A stretch of DNA of 31,324 nt from Chloroflexota bacterium (lineage in GTDB: Bacteria > Chloroflexota > Limnocylindria > Limnocylindrales > CSP1-4). Below, piece by piece: positions 22,836-31,324 of the stretch (position 1 is its first letter; every line of letters starts with the position of its first letter). The DNA lies in the NCBI GenBank assembly GCA_025935655.1, contig JAICUV010000006.1, forward strand, positions 1 to 31,324, written 5' to 3'. The position numbers and the translations under genes are program-made. The notes below the pieces were generated by a model. That model made no database searches, was not told the DNA's origin, and worked only from the letters and a program-made list of their open reading frames with translations.

Positions 22836-23297
22836 CTAGGGGCGGCGGGCTGCTGAGCCGGCCGCCGAGACGGGGCGCCGGAGGGTGACTCCGGCAGAGG
22901 CGAACCCGGCGCGCTCGAGGCGCGCGAGGTCCGCGGGATCGGAGGGCACTGACGCCTCGACGGTGGAGCAACCCTTGTTGCTCGCCGAGCGGAGCAGCTC
23001 CTCCAGGAGCGATTCCGTCACGCGATCCGCATCGTGGTCCGGGGCGACGACCAGGAAGTCGACGGCGCCCACGTATCCGCCGGCGGTGACCGACGGACGC
23101 AGGACGAGCAGCGCCCCGCCCACGAGCTCCCGTCGCGCCTCGGCGACGAGCACGCTCGCGTGCGGCAGGTAGACGCACTGCCGAAGCAGGTCCGCGGCGT
23201 CGAGCGAGCCGCGGTCCGACGCGGTCATCGCCGAGCGGCCGATGGCGGCCAACCGGTCGATGTCCGTGATGCGGGCCGGACGGATCGTGTACTCCAC
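22836..23297 (-). CDS. GNAT-family N-acetyltransferase
   Basis: A 153-residue protein from GTG 23297, with GAGGTG about 10 nt upstream; the longer open frame contains Cys/Pro-rich shadow sequence. The GNAT layout is visible: YTIRPARITDIDRLAAIGRS at the start, VLVAEARRELVGGALLVLRP, the strand VGAVDFLVVAPDHDADRVTE leading to the acetyl-CoA pyrophosphate-binding helix, and VEASVPSDPADLARLERAGF at the end. The usual RxxGxG/A loop is replaced by HDADRVTE, a divergence seen in some GNATs. The substrate is unknown. It precedes the NYN gene by 51 bp on the same strand and is divergent from the liv operon. Confidence 0.8.
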   Translation of the reverse strand: MEYTIRPARITDIDRLAAIGRSAMTASDRGSLDAADLLRQCVYLPHASVLVAEARRELVGGALLVLRPSVTAGGYVGAVDFLVVAPDHDADRVTESLLEELLRSASNKGCSTVEASVPSDPADLARLERAGFASAGVTLRRPVSAAGSAARRP

Positions 23298-23668
23298 GCC
23301 GAAAGCGCACCTCGTGCAGCGATGCGGCCCGGGTGCGCGATGGCTGCCATTCCCGAACGGGTTCGGAACGGGCGGCCCCACGCCTGGCCGCGGATCAGAG
23401 AGCTCGGGAGGCGAGCGACTTGAGGCTCGAACAGCCATCCCGATGCGACAGGCGAATGATGCACAGGGACAAACCTTGCATCCTTGTCGCCGCTGCCTAT
23501 GATACGGCATCGCTCTGCGGCGTCTCGCCGTGGGGCGAATCGGGTCCCTCGCCCGCGCATTCCGTCACCGCCGCAGCCGGGGAGATACCTCGCGCATCCA
23601 GGGACGAAGCGTGGCCCCGGCGCATCGTGTGCCGCCGGGTTCAGCGGGGGAAATTGGAGGAGGCGTTC
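23298..23668. other. Divergent promoter region, 371 bp without a gene
   Basis: Separates the GNAT gene and livK. It contains the livK promoter (23476-23503), a predicted 5' untranslated region of about 160 nt, and a strong GGAGGAGG ribosome-binding site. No small ORF with a credible start was seen. Confidence 0.5.
23476..23503 (+). promoter_or_regulatory. Sigma-70-type promoter for the liv operon
   Basis: TTGCAT (23476-23481), a 16-bp spacer and TATGAT (23498-23503) make the best promoter match in the window. Transcription would start near 23510, leaving a leader of about 160 nt before ATG 23669. Confidence 0.6.
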
Positions 23669-24895
23669 ATGAAGTTCGTACGAGTGGGTGCGGCCGTCGC
23701 GGCTGCGGCCATCGTCGTCACCGCCTGCGGTGGCTCGGGGGGCGCCGGAAAGGCGCTCAAGATCGGCATCACCCTGCCGCTGTCCGGCTCCGCGGCCGCG
23801 TCCGCCGAACCGGCGCGCAAGGGCGCCGAGCTGGCCATCAAGGACTTCAAGCTCGACGGCTACACCATCACGGTGTCGGTCCTCGACCATGCGGTCAACG
23901 GCGTCCACGACCCGCAGCAGGGCGCCAAGGACATGACCACGCTGGTCTCCGACGCGGCCGTCGTCGGCGTGGTTGGTCCGTTCAACTCGTCCGTCGCGAA
24001 GGTGCAGATCCCGATCTCGAACGAGGCAGGCCTGCTCCAGTGCTCTCCCGCGAACACCAACCCGGACCTCACCAAGGGTGATGCCGGCAAGGAGCTCCGG
24101 GCGAAGAACCCGGACAAGATCAACTACATCCGCGTCGCCACCACGGACGACATCCAGGGTCCGGCCGTCGCGCAGTACGGCTTCAACACCCTCGGCCTCA
24201 AGAGCGTCGCGATCATCGACGACACCGAGACCTACGGGAAGGGCATCGCCGACGCATTCGCCGCTGAGTGGGAGAAGCTCGGTGGCACCGTGGTCGGTCG
24301 CGAGGGCGCCCCGAAGGGCACCACCGACTACACCGCGATCCTGACCAAGTTCAAGGACGCCTCGCCCGAGGCGGTCTTCTACGGCGGCGTCACCTCCACG
24401 GGTGGCGGTCTCGTCCGCAAGCAGATGCCGCAGGTCGGCCTCGGGGACATCCCGTACCTCGGCGGCGACGGCATCCAGGACGGCCCCGGCTCCACCGACG
24501 GCTCGTTCATCAACATCGCCGGCGAGGCTGCCGCGAACAGCTTCAGCTCCGTCGCCGCGATCTCCGACTACCCGGGCAAGGCCGACTTCGCCACGAAGTA
24601 CAAGGCCGCGTACAACGAAGAGCCCGGCGCGTACTCCGCCTCCGGCTACGCGTGCGCCCAGATCGTCCTCAAGGCGATCGAGACCGCCGCCGCCAAGGGC
24701 GACGTGACCCGTGAAGCCGTCCGCGCCGCGGGCGTCGACACGAACACGACCTTCGAGACCGTCCTCGGCCCCGTCAAGTTCGACGCGGTCGGCGACACGA
24801 ACCAGAAGATCATCTCCCTGTACAAGGTCGACCTCACGGCGGCCGACGGCAAGGGCGACTGGGTCTTCGACAGCCAGGTCAACTACGGCCAGTAG
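23669..24895 (+). CDS. livK: Branched-chain amino acid ABC transporter substrate-binding lipoprotein
   Basis: A 408-residue exported binding protein. The signal sequence ends at the lipobox VVTAC with Cys20. The mature part follows the type I periplasmic-binding (LivJ/LivK) fold: LKIGITLPLSGSAAASAEPA, ASAVVGVVGPFNSS-like VVGVVGPFNSSVAKVQ, TTDDIQGPAVAQYGFNTLG and VAIIDDTETYGKGIADAFAA. GGAGGAGG lies just before ATG 23669. The permease and ATPase genes livH-M-G-F follow directly. A hairpin after its stop may raise livK mRNA over the rest. Ligands may be Leu/Ile/Val or other amino acids, amides or urea; this family is broad. Confidence 0.93.
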   Translation: MKFVRVGAAVAAAAIVVTACGGSGGAGKALKIGITLPLSGSAAASAEPARKGAELAIKDFKLDGYTITVSVLDHAVNGVHDPQQGAKDMTTLVSDAAVVGVVGPFNSSVAKVQIPISNEAGLLQCSPANTNPDLTKGDAGKELRAKNPDKINYIRVATTDDIQGPAVAQYGFNTLGLKSVAIIDDTETYGKGIADAFAAEWEKLGGTVVGREGAPKGTTDYTAILTKFKDASPEAVFYGGVTSTGGGLVRKQMPQVGLGDIPYLGGDGIQDGPGSTDGSFINIAGEAAANSFSSVAAISDYPGKADFATKYKAAYNEEPGAYSASGYACAQIVLKAIETAAAKGDVTREAVRAAGVDTNTTFETVLGPVKFDAVGDTNQKIISLYKVDLTAADGKGDWVFDSQVNYGQ

Positions 24896-24918
24896 ACCGC
24901 CAGGCCCGGACCTGAACG

Positions 24919-24953
24919 AGAGCCGGGGAGCCAGCTGCTGGCTCCCCGGCTCT
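24919..24953 (+). terminator. Strong hairpin between livK and livH (attenuating terminator or mRNA stabiliser)
   Basis: A perfect 16-bp stem (24919-24934 with 24938-24953) and a 3-nt loop lie 23 nt after the livK stop. Only short T content follows (TCATCT). Partial termination here would give more binding protein than permease, a common arrangement. Confidence 0.75.
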
Positions 24954-24997
24954 TCATCTCCCGGAGGAAGCGAGATCCTTTCAGTGGAGATTCCCGC

Positions 24998-26023
24998 ATG
25001 ACGGCAGTACCCGCCACCAGCGACGCCGGCCGCGCAGCTCCGCGTGTCGGTCTCGGGGGTGTCCTCCGGATCCTCGTTCCCATTGCCCTGCTCGTCGCCG
25101 CATGGCTGTACATGGGCCCCGAGCAGTTCGTGAACGCCCTGACCCGCGGCGCGATCTACGCGCTGATCGCGCTGGGCTACACGATGGTCTACGGCATCAT
25201 CGAGCTGATCAACTTCGCGCACGGCGACATGTTCATGGTCGGCGCGTTCGTGAGCCTGAGCTTCCTGACCTTCCTCGGCTTCACCGGCGCCATCACCGAC
25301 ATCGGGCTCCTGGCCGTCGTCCTGTTCGCGACCTTCGTCGTGTCCATGGGCGTCATGGGCGTCATCGGCGTCATCATCGAGCGCTTCGCGTACAAGCCGC
25401 TCCGCCGAGCCCCGCGACTCGCCCCGCTGATCACCGCGATCGGCGTGTCGTTCATCCTCCAGAACGTCGTCCAGCTGTTCTACGGCCCGTACCAGACGAA
25501 CTCGCCGAAGATCTTCCCGGACACCTGGTTCGTGGAGATCGCCGGGGCCAAGATCCCCGTGCTCAGCCTGTTCATCATCGCCGTCGCCGTGTCGCTGATG
25601 ATCGGGCTGCAGCTGTTCATCGGGCGGACCCGGCTGGGTCGCTCGATGCGCGCCACGGCCGCGGATCGTGATGCGGCCGCGCTCATGGGCGTGAACATCA
25701 ACCGCACGATCGCCATCGTGTTCCTCATCGGCTCGGCGCTCGCCGGCGCCGCGGGCGTGGTCAACGGTCTCCAGTACGGCGTCGCGACCTTCAACGACGG
25801 CTTCCAGGCCGGTCTCAAGGCGTTCACGGCCGCCGTCCTCGGTGGCATCGGCAACACGATCGGCGCCGCCCTCGGCGGGTTCATCATCGGCTTCATCGAG
25901 GTCATCGCCGTCGTCGCGGGCTACGGGCGCTGGGGCCCGGCCATCGTGTTCGGCACCCTCGTCATCGTGCTCGTCTTCCGCCCCGCGGGCCTCCTCGGCA
26001 CGCAGCTGGGAGAGCGCGCATGA
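24998..26023 (+). CDS. livH: Branched-chain amino acid ABC transporter permease LivH
   Basis: A 341-residue polytopic permease with about eight membrane helices. The start ALTRGAIYALIALGYTMVYG and then ELINFAHGDMFMVGAF are hallmark LivH sequences. The cytoplasmic loop RTRLGRSMRATAADRDAAAL is the EAA-like coupling loop that contacts the ATPases. A GGAG lies about 9 nt before ATG 24998, and its stop overlaps the livM ATG (ATGA). It forms the membrane channel together with LivM. Confidence 0.95.
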   Translation: MTAVPATSDAGRAAPRVGLGGVLRILVPIALLVAAWLYMGPEQFVNALTRGAIYALIALGYTMVYGIIELINFAHGDMFMVGAFVSLSFLTFLGFTGAITDIGLLAVVLFATFVVSMGVMGVIGVIIERFAYKPLRRAPRLAPLITAIGVSFILQNVVQLFYGPYQTNSPKIFPDTWFVEIAGAKIPVLSLFIIAVAVSLMIGLQLFIGRTRLGRSMRATAADRDAAALMGVNINRTIAIVFLIGSALAGAAGVVNGLQYGVATFNDGFQAGLKAFTAAVLGGIGNTIGAALGGFIIGFIEVIAVVAGYGRWGPAIVFGTLVIVLVFRPAGLLGTQLGERA

Positions 26024-27252
26024 GCGTGGTGTCCGACCTCCCCGCGAAGGGGCGGGGACCCAGCATGGCCGAGCGGCGGGCACGACTCAACCAGATCAGC
26101 TCGCGCCACCGATCGTGGACCATCCTCATCGGCATGATCCTGGTGGGCGCGGCGCTCCCGCTGATCGTGCAGTTCCCGCCGTTCACGCTGGCCCAGTCGC
26201 CCAACGCCTGGATCGACGGCTTCACTAATGCCGGCGTGTTCGTCCTGCTGGCGATGGGCCTCAACCTCGTCGTCGGCGTCGCGGGCCTGCTCGACCTCGG
26301 CTACGCCGCGTTCTTCGCCATCGGCGCGTACACCTACGCGTACGTCGCGTCGCCGTTCGGCAACAGCATCCTGGGCATCGACATCCTGGGCACGCTCGGC
26401 GGGCCCAACAACGCGGGCATCATCTTCTGGCCGATGCTGCTCGTGGGCGCGGGCGTCGCGGCGGTGTTCGGGATCCTCCTGGGCGCCCCGACGCTCCGGC
26501 TCCGCGGCGACTACCTCGCCATCGTGACCCTCGGGTTCGGCGAGATCGTGCCGCTCGTGTTCCTCAACTCGGACAAGATCACCAACGGCACCAACGGCAT
26601 CGGCGGCCTCGCTCGGCCCGCCCTCCCGATCATGGGCGGGTTCTCGGGCATCGACCCGTGGCCGTACTACATCACGGCGCTCGTGCTGATCACGGTCGTG
26701 ATGATGTTCTGCTACCGGCTCATCGAGAGCCGCATCGGCAGGGCGTGGGAGGCGATCCGCGAGGACGAGCTGGCCGCCGCGGCCAACGGCATCAACACGG
26801 TCGTCGCCAAGCTGCTCGCGTTCGCGCTCGGCGCCTCCACGGCCGGCATCGCCGGCGTGTTCAACGCCTCCAAGCTCGTCACGGTCAGCCCGGACCAGTT
26901 CACGTTCGTGATCTCGTTCACGATCCTCGCGATGGTCGTGCTCGGCGGCATGGGCAACTTCTGGGGCGTGGCGGTCGGCGCGTTCGTGATCTACACGATC
27001 AACAACGTCCTGCTCAAGTCGCTCAACCAGTTCTTCGACACGGCCGGCATCCCGGTCCTCCAGGACATCGACTTCATCCAGCTCCAGTTCCTGCTCTACG
27101 GCCTGGCGCTGGTGGGGATGATGCTGCTGCGGCCCGAGGGGTTGTTCCCCAACTCCAGGCGGAGGCGTGAGCTCCACACGGACGTCACCGAGTCCGAGCA
27201 GGACGAGCTGGGCTCCGTCGCCGGCACCACCGAGGAGGACCTGCCGCAATGA
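26020..27252 (+). CDS. livM: Branched-chain amino acid ABC transporter permease LivM
   Basis: A 410-residue polytopic permease. Residues 1-35 are basic and cytoplasmic. Signature stretches are LAMGLNLVVGVAGLLDLGYA and the coupling loop IGRAWEAIREDELAAAANGI. The C-terminal ~35 residues are polar and acidic (TESEQDELGSVAGTTEEDLP). The gene overlaps livH and livG by 4 bp at each end, so LivH-M-G are translationally coupled. Confidence 0.95.
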   Translation: MSVVSDLPAKGRGPSMAERRARLNQISSRHRSWTILIGMILVGAALPLIVQFPPFTLAQSPNAWIDGFTNAGVFVLLAMGLNLVVGVAGLLDLGYAAFFAIGAYTYAYVASPFGNSILGIDILGTLGGPNNAGIIFWPMLLVGAGVAAVFGILLGAPTLRLRGDYLAIVTLGFGEIVPLVFLNSDKITNGTNGIGGLARPALPIMGGFSGIDPWPYYITALVLITVVMMFCYRLIESRIGRAWEAIREDELAAAANGINTVVAKLLAFALGASTAGIAGVFNASKLVTVSPDQFTFVISFTILAMVVLGGMGNFWGVAVGAFVIYTINNVLLKSLNQFFDTAGIPVLQDIDFIQLQFLLYGLALVGMMLLRPEGLFPNSRRRRELHTDVTESEQDELGSVAGTTEEDLPQ

Positions 27253-28258
27253 GTGAGGACGTCCTCCAGAACCGGCCACTGCTCGTGGCGTCGCAGGTCA
27301 CCCGCCGCTTCGGCGGCCTCGTCGCCGTCAACAAGGTCGACTTCACGATCCCGGAACACTCGATCGTCAGCCTCATCGGCCCCAACGGCGCGGGCAAGAC
27401 GACGTTCTTCAACGTCCTGCTGGGCGTCATCGACCCCACGTCGGGCGAGGTCCAGTTCCAGGGCCGGCGCATGATCGCCCGGCCCGAGCGGCTCGCCTTC
27501 GAGTCGCTCGTCTGGGTGCTCCCGGCCCTGGTCGTCGGGCTGCTGGGCGCGGGCCTCGCGGCCGCCGACGTCCTGAGCGGCCGCCTCCTGGCGATCGTGG
27601 GCTTCATCGCGCTGATGCTGCTCATCACGATGCTGCTGCTGTCGATCATCCGTCCCGTCAGGTACTCGAAGCAGCTGGAGCGGTTCGGGATCTTCCGCAG
27701 CGCCCGCCCCAACGACATGGTCGAGGCGGGCGTCGGCCGGACGTTCCAGAACATCCGCCTGTTCCAGAACATGACCGCCGTCGAGAACATCCTCGTCGGC
27801 CAGCACACGCAGCTCAAGGGCAACCTCGTCAGCGCCCTGTTCAACACCCCGAGCGCCAAGAACGAGGAGTACAGGGCGGAGCGACGGGCCGAGGAGCTGT
27901 TGAAGCTCGTCGGGCTCAAGGGCAAGGGCAACGAGGCCGCGCGCAACCTCCCGTACGGCGACCAGCGCCGGCTCGAGATCGCGCGTGCCCTCGCGGCCAA
28001 CCCGAAGCTGCTCCTGCTCGACGAGCCCGCGGCAGGGATGAACCCCAAGGAGACGAAGGACCTCGTGGACCTCATCTCCAGGCTCCGCAACGAGCACGGC
28101 CTCACGATCCTCCTCATCGAGCACGACATGAAGCTCGTCATGGGGATCAGCGACCGGATCACCGTCCTGGACCACGGCGAGAAGATCTCCGAGGGCACGC
28201 CCGAGGAGGTCCGCAAGGATCCGAAGGTCATCGAGGCCTACCTGGGAGCCCCGGCAGC

Positions 28259-28262
<4 letters not shown>
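27249..28262 (+). CDS. livG: LivG-type ABC ATPase with an inserted hydrophobic hairpin
   Basis: A 337-residue ATPase, against roughly 250-260 for typical LivG. Walker A GPNGAGKTT is at 44-52, the Q-loop at Gln167 (GVGRTFQNIRLF), the signature LPYGDQRRLEIARAL at 234-248, Walker B LLLLDEP at 254-260 and the switch His at 292 (IEHDM). Between Walker A and the Q-loop, at about residues 76-155, lies extra sequence with two strongly hydrophobic segments (about 87-105 and 112-134), followed by the basic RPVRYSKQLERFG. LivG proteins normally have only a short loop there. The frame is uninterrupted and all catalytic motifs are intact, so this is not a fusion artefact in the reading. The insertion may touch the membrane or LivH/LivM; its role is unknown. 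Confidence 0.9.
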
Positions 28263-29005
<743 letters not shown>

Positions 29006-29032
29006 GGCCAGGGCCATGACCGCCACGATCCG

Positions 29033-29947
29033 ATGACGGAGCCCGGCGGCCCGTCGCAGCAGCGTCCCTCGCCGGCGGCGCCGCCGCGCGCGCCGCAGGG
29101 CTGGTCGGGCGGCGCCAGGCGCGAGGGGCGCGACCCGCCGGATCCGGATCCCGTGGCGGTCCTCGCCCCGCGCGAGGAGACGCTCCTCGAGGAAGCGGTC
29201 ACCACCGTGGGCCATCGCGGCCGCGGCCCGGTCGTCGCGACGGTGCTCATCGCCGCCGCGTTCGTGCTCGGGCTGCTCCGGCCGTGGGACCTCCTCGCGC
29301 CGCCGGCGCGGCCGGCGGGCGACGTCGCACCGGGGTCCGGCGGGATCACCGTCGCCGGATCGGTGCGGGCGGACCCCACGCCGCCGATCGAGCCGAGTCG
29401 CCAGCTGACCTGCGCCTACCCGTCCCAGTGGCGGTCGTCGACGATCCAGGACTGGGCCGGACGGACCGCGCGCGTCTGGACCGCCATCGAGGTCGTCGAG
29501 GCGACGGGCCCCGATGACCCGACGATCCCGTTCGACCCCGTCATCGCGGCGAGCGTCACGGCCATCGGCTGGTGTGCGCCCGTGGACGGCCCGGACCGCC
29601 CGCCCCTCGCGCTGACCGCGACGCTGTACCGGATCCAGGACGGCCGGGCGATCCCCATCCCCTACGACCGCCTGGAGCCCGGCGAGCCTGACGCCCTGGG
29701 GGAGCTGTGGCTGCCGCAGGCGCTCGGCGTGGGGAACCGGCCGACCTGGGCGATGGGGCGCTACGTCATCGAGCTGCGGTCGGCCAGCGGGGCCTACCGG
29801 CGATTCCTCGGCCTGGAGCTGATGGACCACGTCGTGCGCCCGGGGCCGTCGCCGGCGCCGACCGCGCCCGGTGGCCCATCACCCAGCGCCGCGACCTCGT
29901 CGAGCGACGATGCGTCGCCGTCCGGGGAGCGCTCGCCGGCGCCGTAG
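29033..29947 (+). CDS. Single-helix membrane protein with extracytoplasmic domain, unknown
   Basis: A 304-residue protein. Residues 1-65 are polar, Pro/Arg-rich and presumably cytoplasmic. One helix lies at about 66-82 (GPVVATVLIAAAFVLGLL). An outer domain of about 180 residues follows, containing two Cys (LTCAYPSQW and AIGWCAPV) that could form a disulfide, and ends in a Ser/Pro/Ala-rich disordered tail. The start ATG is 27 bp after livF, with no clear ribosome-binding site. Its position suggests read-through from the liv operon, but a functional link is not shown. No family recognised. Confidence 0.75.
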   Translation: MTEPGGPSQQRPSPAAPPRAPQGWSGGARREGRDPPDPDPVAVLAPREETLLEEAVTTVGHRGRGPVVATVLIAAAFVLGLLRPWDLLAPPARPAGDVAPGSGGITVAGSVRADPTPPIEPSRQLTCAYPSQWRSSTIQDWAGRTARVWTAIEVVEATGPDDPTIPFDPVIAASVTAIGWCAPVDGPDRPPLALTATLYRIQDGRAIPIPYDRLEPGEPDALGELWLPQALGVGNRPTWAMGRYVIELRSASGAYRRFLGLELMDHVVRPGPSPAPTAPGGPSPSAATSSSDDASPSGERSPAP

Positions 29948-29990
29948 CAGGCTCGGGCGCTCCGGGCTCGGGCCCCGGGCTCCGGCGCCG

Positions 29991-30422
29991 TCAGCGGTGG
30001 GGTGGCTCCTGGGCGATCTCGAACGCGGCGCGCGACATGATGATCGCGCCCACCGCGGCGATCCACCAGCCGTACGCCCGGTCCGGCAGCAGGCCCTCCG
30101 GCGACCCGAGCACGCCCTCGGTGGTGAACGGCATGAGGACCACGCCGGCCAGCGCGGCGACGGCGAGGATCCCGAAGAACAGCCCGCGGTCGATCGACAC
30201 CGGCCGCTCCGACGCGTAGGGCAGCGTGATCAGGGCGAGGGTCGCGAGCGCGGCGAGGAACGAGATGATCCCCGTGGAGTTGAACGCGCGGACCTCGACC
30301 GTCGGCAGCGCCTCGCTCCCCAGGCCCCACACGTACCACGGCAGCAGACAGCCGACGATGACCACGACGGAGCCGAGGATCGCCAGCCGGCGGCCGTTGC
30401 CCAGCGGTCGACGGTGCATCAC
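29991..30422 (-). CDS. Four-helix membrane protein, unknown
   Basis: A 143-residue protein with four hydrophobic segments (LAILGSVVVIVGCLLPWYVW, GIISFLAALATLALITLPYA, GLFFGILAVAALAGVVLMPF and YGWWIAAVGAIIMSRAAFEI). The first helix with its LLPWY motif and the following polar loop recall small DUF-type membrane proteins, but I cannot name a family. It starts 6 bp after the hpt stop, so co-transcription with hpt is likely. ATG 30419 is an alternative start. Confidence 0.8.
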   Translation of the reverse strand: MMHRRPLGNGRRLAILGSVVVIVGCLLPWYVWGLGSEALPTVEVRAFNSTGIISFLAALATLALITLPYASERPVSIDRGLFFGILAVAALAGVVLMPFTTEGVLGSPEGLLPDRAYGWWIAAVGAIIMSRAAFEIAQEPPHR

Positions 30423-30428
30423 GGGCGG

Positions 30429-30995
30429 CTACTCGTGCGCCGAGTACACCTCGGGGCGCAGGACGCCCACGAAGCGGAGGTTGCGGTACCGCTCGGAGTA
30501 GTCGAGCCCGTAGCCGACGACGAACTGGTCCGGGATCTCGAAGCCCACGTAGTCCACCGGGATGTCCACGAGCCGGCGGGCGGGCTTGTCCAGGAGGGTG
30601 CAGATGCGCAGCGAGGCCGGGTTCTTGCCGCGCAGGTAGCGCACGAGGTAGTTGAGCGTGAGCCCCGTGTCGATGATGTCCTCGACCAGCAGCACGTCCT
30701 CGTCCGCGATGCTCGCGGACAGGTCCTTGATGATCCGGACGAGGCCCGAGGACTCGGTGGCGGTGCCGCCGTAGGAGCTGACCTCCATGAGGTCGATCCG
30801 CAGCGGCAGCGAGATCTGGCGCATGAGGTCCGCCATGAACGGCAGGGACCCCTTGAGCACCGAGACCAGCGTCAGGTTGCGGCCGGCGTAGTCCTCGCTG
30901 ATGCGACGACCGAGCTCGGCGGTCTTCGCGGCGATCTCCGCCTCGCTCAGCAGGACCTCGCCGATATCGGCTTCCAGGTCGACGGTGTGACTCAT
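30429..30995 (-). CDS. hpt: Hypoxanthine phosphoribosyltransferase
   Basis: A 188-residue purine salvage enzyme that joins hypoxanthine or guanine to PRPP. Key stretches: LTLVSVLKGSLPFMADLMRQ (the Lys-Gly loop), the flexible loop EVSSYGGTATES, the PRPP motif VLLVEDIIDTGLTLNYL with the paired acidic residues, DKPARR near 136-141 and the C-terminal VGYGLDYSERYRNL. Length is normal. No ribosome-binding site is close to ATG 30995 (the nearest GGAGG is 16 nt away), so initiation may be weak or leaderless-like. It is followed by the four-helix membrane protein. Confidence 0.95.
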   Translation of the reverse strand: MSHTVDLEADIGEVLLSEAEIAAKTAELGRRISEDYAGRNLTLVSVLKGSLPFMADLMRQISLPLRIDLMEVSSYGGTATESSGLVRIIKDLSASIADEDVLLVEDIIDTGLTLNYLVRYLRGKNPASLRICTLLDKPARRLVDIPVDYVGFEIPDQFVVGYGLDYSERYRNLRFVGVLRPEVYSAHE

Positions 30996-31102
30996 GGTGG
31001 GGTTGGCGGTGCCTCCGGGCGGGTCGAGCGAGAACGGCGATTGGGGTGGGAACTAGGGCGATGATCGCGCGTCCGGCGGATCTGCGCACGCCGGGGCTGT
31101 GG

Positions 31103-31324
31103 TCAGGCGGGTCGTGGTCCGGGGTCGATGTCGGCAGCGGCCCCTTCGGCGGCCGCGAGCCCGACCGCGGCGTCTCCCGAACCCGGGCGCCTGCGACGGC
31201 GACCGCGACGCCGCCCGCGGCCCGTCCTGGCGGCGCCGGCGACGGCGACCTGCGACGCATCCTCGGCGGCATCGGCATCGGCTGCGTCGGCGAGGATGGC
31301 CACCTCGGCCATGGCCGCCTGGTC
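31103..31324 (-). CDS. C-terminal end of an Arg/Ala-rich protein (cut by right edge)
   Basis: The minus strand is open from the window end to a stop at 31103 (74 residues). The piece is Ala/Asp-rich, then strongly basic (GRGRRRGRRRRRPGSGD), then Ala/Pro-rich, and resembles the disordered tails of RNA-binding proteins such as the NYN protein here. It is too short and low-complexity to assign. The high GC content makes open frames common, so even its reality is only moderately supported. The 107 bp between it and hpt contain no clear promoter. Confidence 0.45.
   Translation of the reverse strand, partial: DQAAMAEVAILADAADADAAEDASQVAVAGAARTGRGRRRGRRRRRPGSGDAAVGLAAAEGAAADIDPGPRPA

Noticed and set aside
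23225..26083. A 952-codon open frame on the minus strand
   Set aside because: It runs antisense to livK and livH, shows the Asp/Val/Arg-rich pattern of a reversed membrane-protein gene and has no recognisable motif.
29948..29990. GC-rich repeats between convergent genes as a terminator
   Set aside because: The GGCTCGGGC/GGGCTCCGG copies are direct or mirror-like, not a good inverted repeat, so no stable stem could be drawn.

Overview
The window is a very GC-rich bacterial chromosome segment with dense, mostly chromosomal-type gene content. I see no rRNA, tRNA, CRISPR array, transposase or phage gene. GTG and TTG starts are common. Many genes overlap by 4 bp, and several starts look leaderless (a TANNNT-like box 5-7 nt before the ATG). 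Together with the gene repertoire (an NYN protein with a long disordered tail, DUF5661, a Cys-motif mini-protein, a livKHMGF operon) this suggests Chloroflexota (Limnocylindria/Ellin6529-like). An actinomycete-like origin cannot be excluded from sequence reading alone.

Left part (1-9163): a membrane-anchored alpha/beta hydrolase (cut by the left edge) follows a DUF4386 membrane protein on the minus strand. Divergent from them is a signalling block: a NarL-type histidine kinase, a receiver-only response regulator and a LuxR-type response regulator. An ECF sigma factor and its overlapping anti-sigma-like membrane protein, whose extracytoplasmic domain is duplicated, come next. After a 403-bp gap come a 67-aa Cys-motif protein, a Usp-like protein, a DUF5661 protein and an SRPBCC gene broken by one frameshift.

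Middle (9310-19044): a lipoprotein serine hydrolase, a two-helix mini membrane protein, a DUF1801 protein, an overlapping sugar isomerase / Gfo-Idh-MocA oxidoreductase pair, and a zinc-less MDR oxidoreductase divergent from a TetR regulator. Two copies of a CTTACAGYGTAAG palindrome lie between the last two. Then come a GGDEF+HD-GYP c-di-GMP protein and a tightly coupled minus-strand cassette: small helical protein, PD-(D/E)XK-like protein, double-hotdog acyl thioesterase. An 86-aa unknown protein lies just upstream.

Right part (19148-31324): a minus-strand run of GNAT, NYN-domain protein, DNA polymerase III delta' and acylphosphatase. Divergent from it is a complete branched-chain amino acid type ABC operon (livK-H-M-G-F) with a recognisable promoter and a strong 16-bp hairpin between livK and livH. 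Its LivG carries an unusual inserted hydrophobic hairpin of about 75 residues between Walker A and the Q-loop. The window ends with a one-helix secreted-type protein, a four-helix membrane protein, hypoxanthine phosphoribosyltransferase and the C-terminal tail of an Arg-rich protein cut by the right edge.

The most interesting items are the LivG membrane insertion, the three-gene cassette at 16981-18736, the NYN protein with repeated basic tail units, the leaderless-promoter pattern, the frameshifted SRPBCC gene and the serine hydrolase lacking its usual catalytic Tyr.
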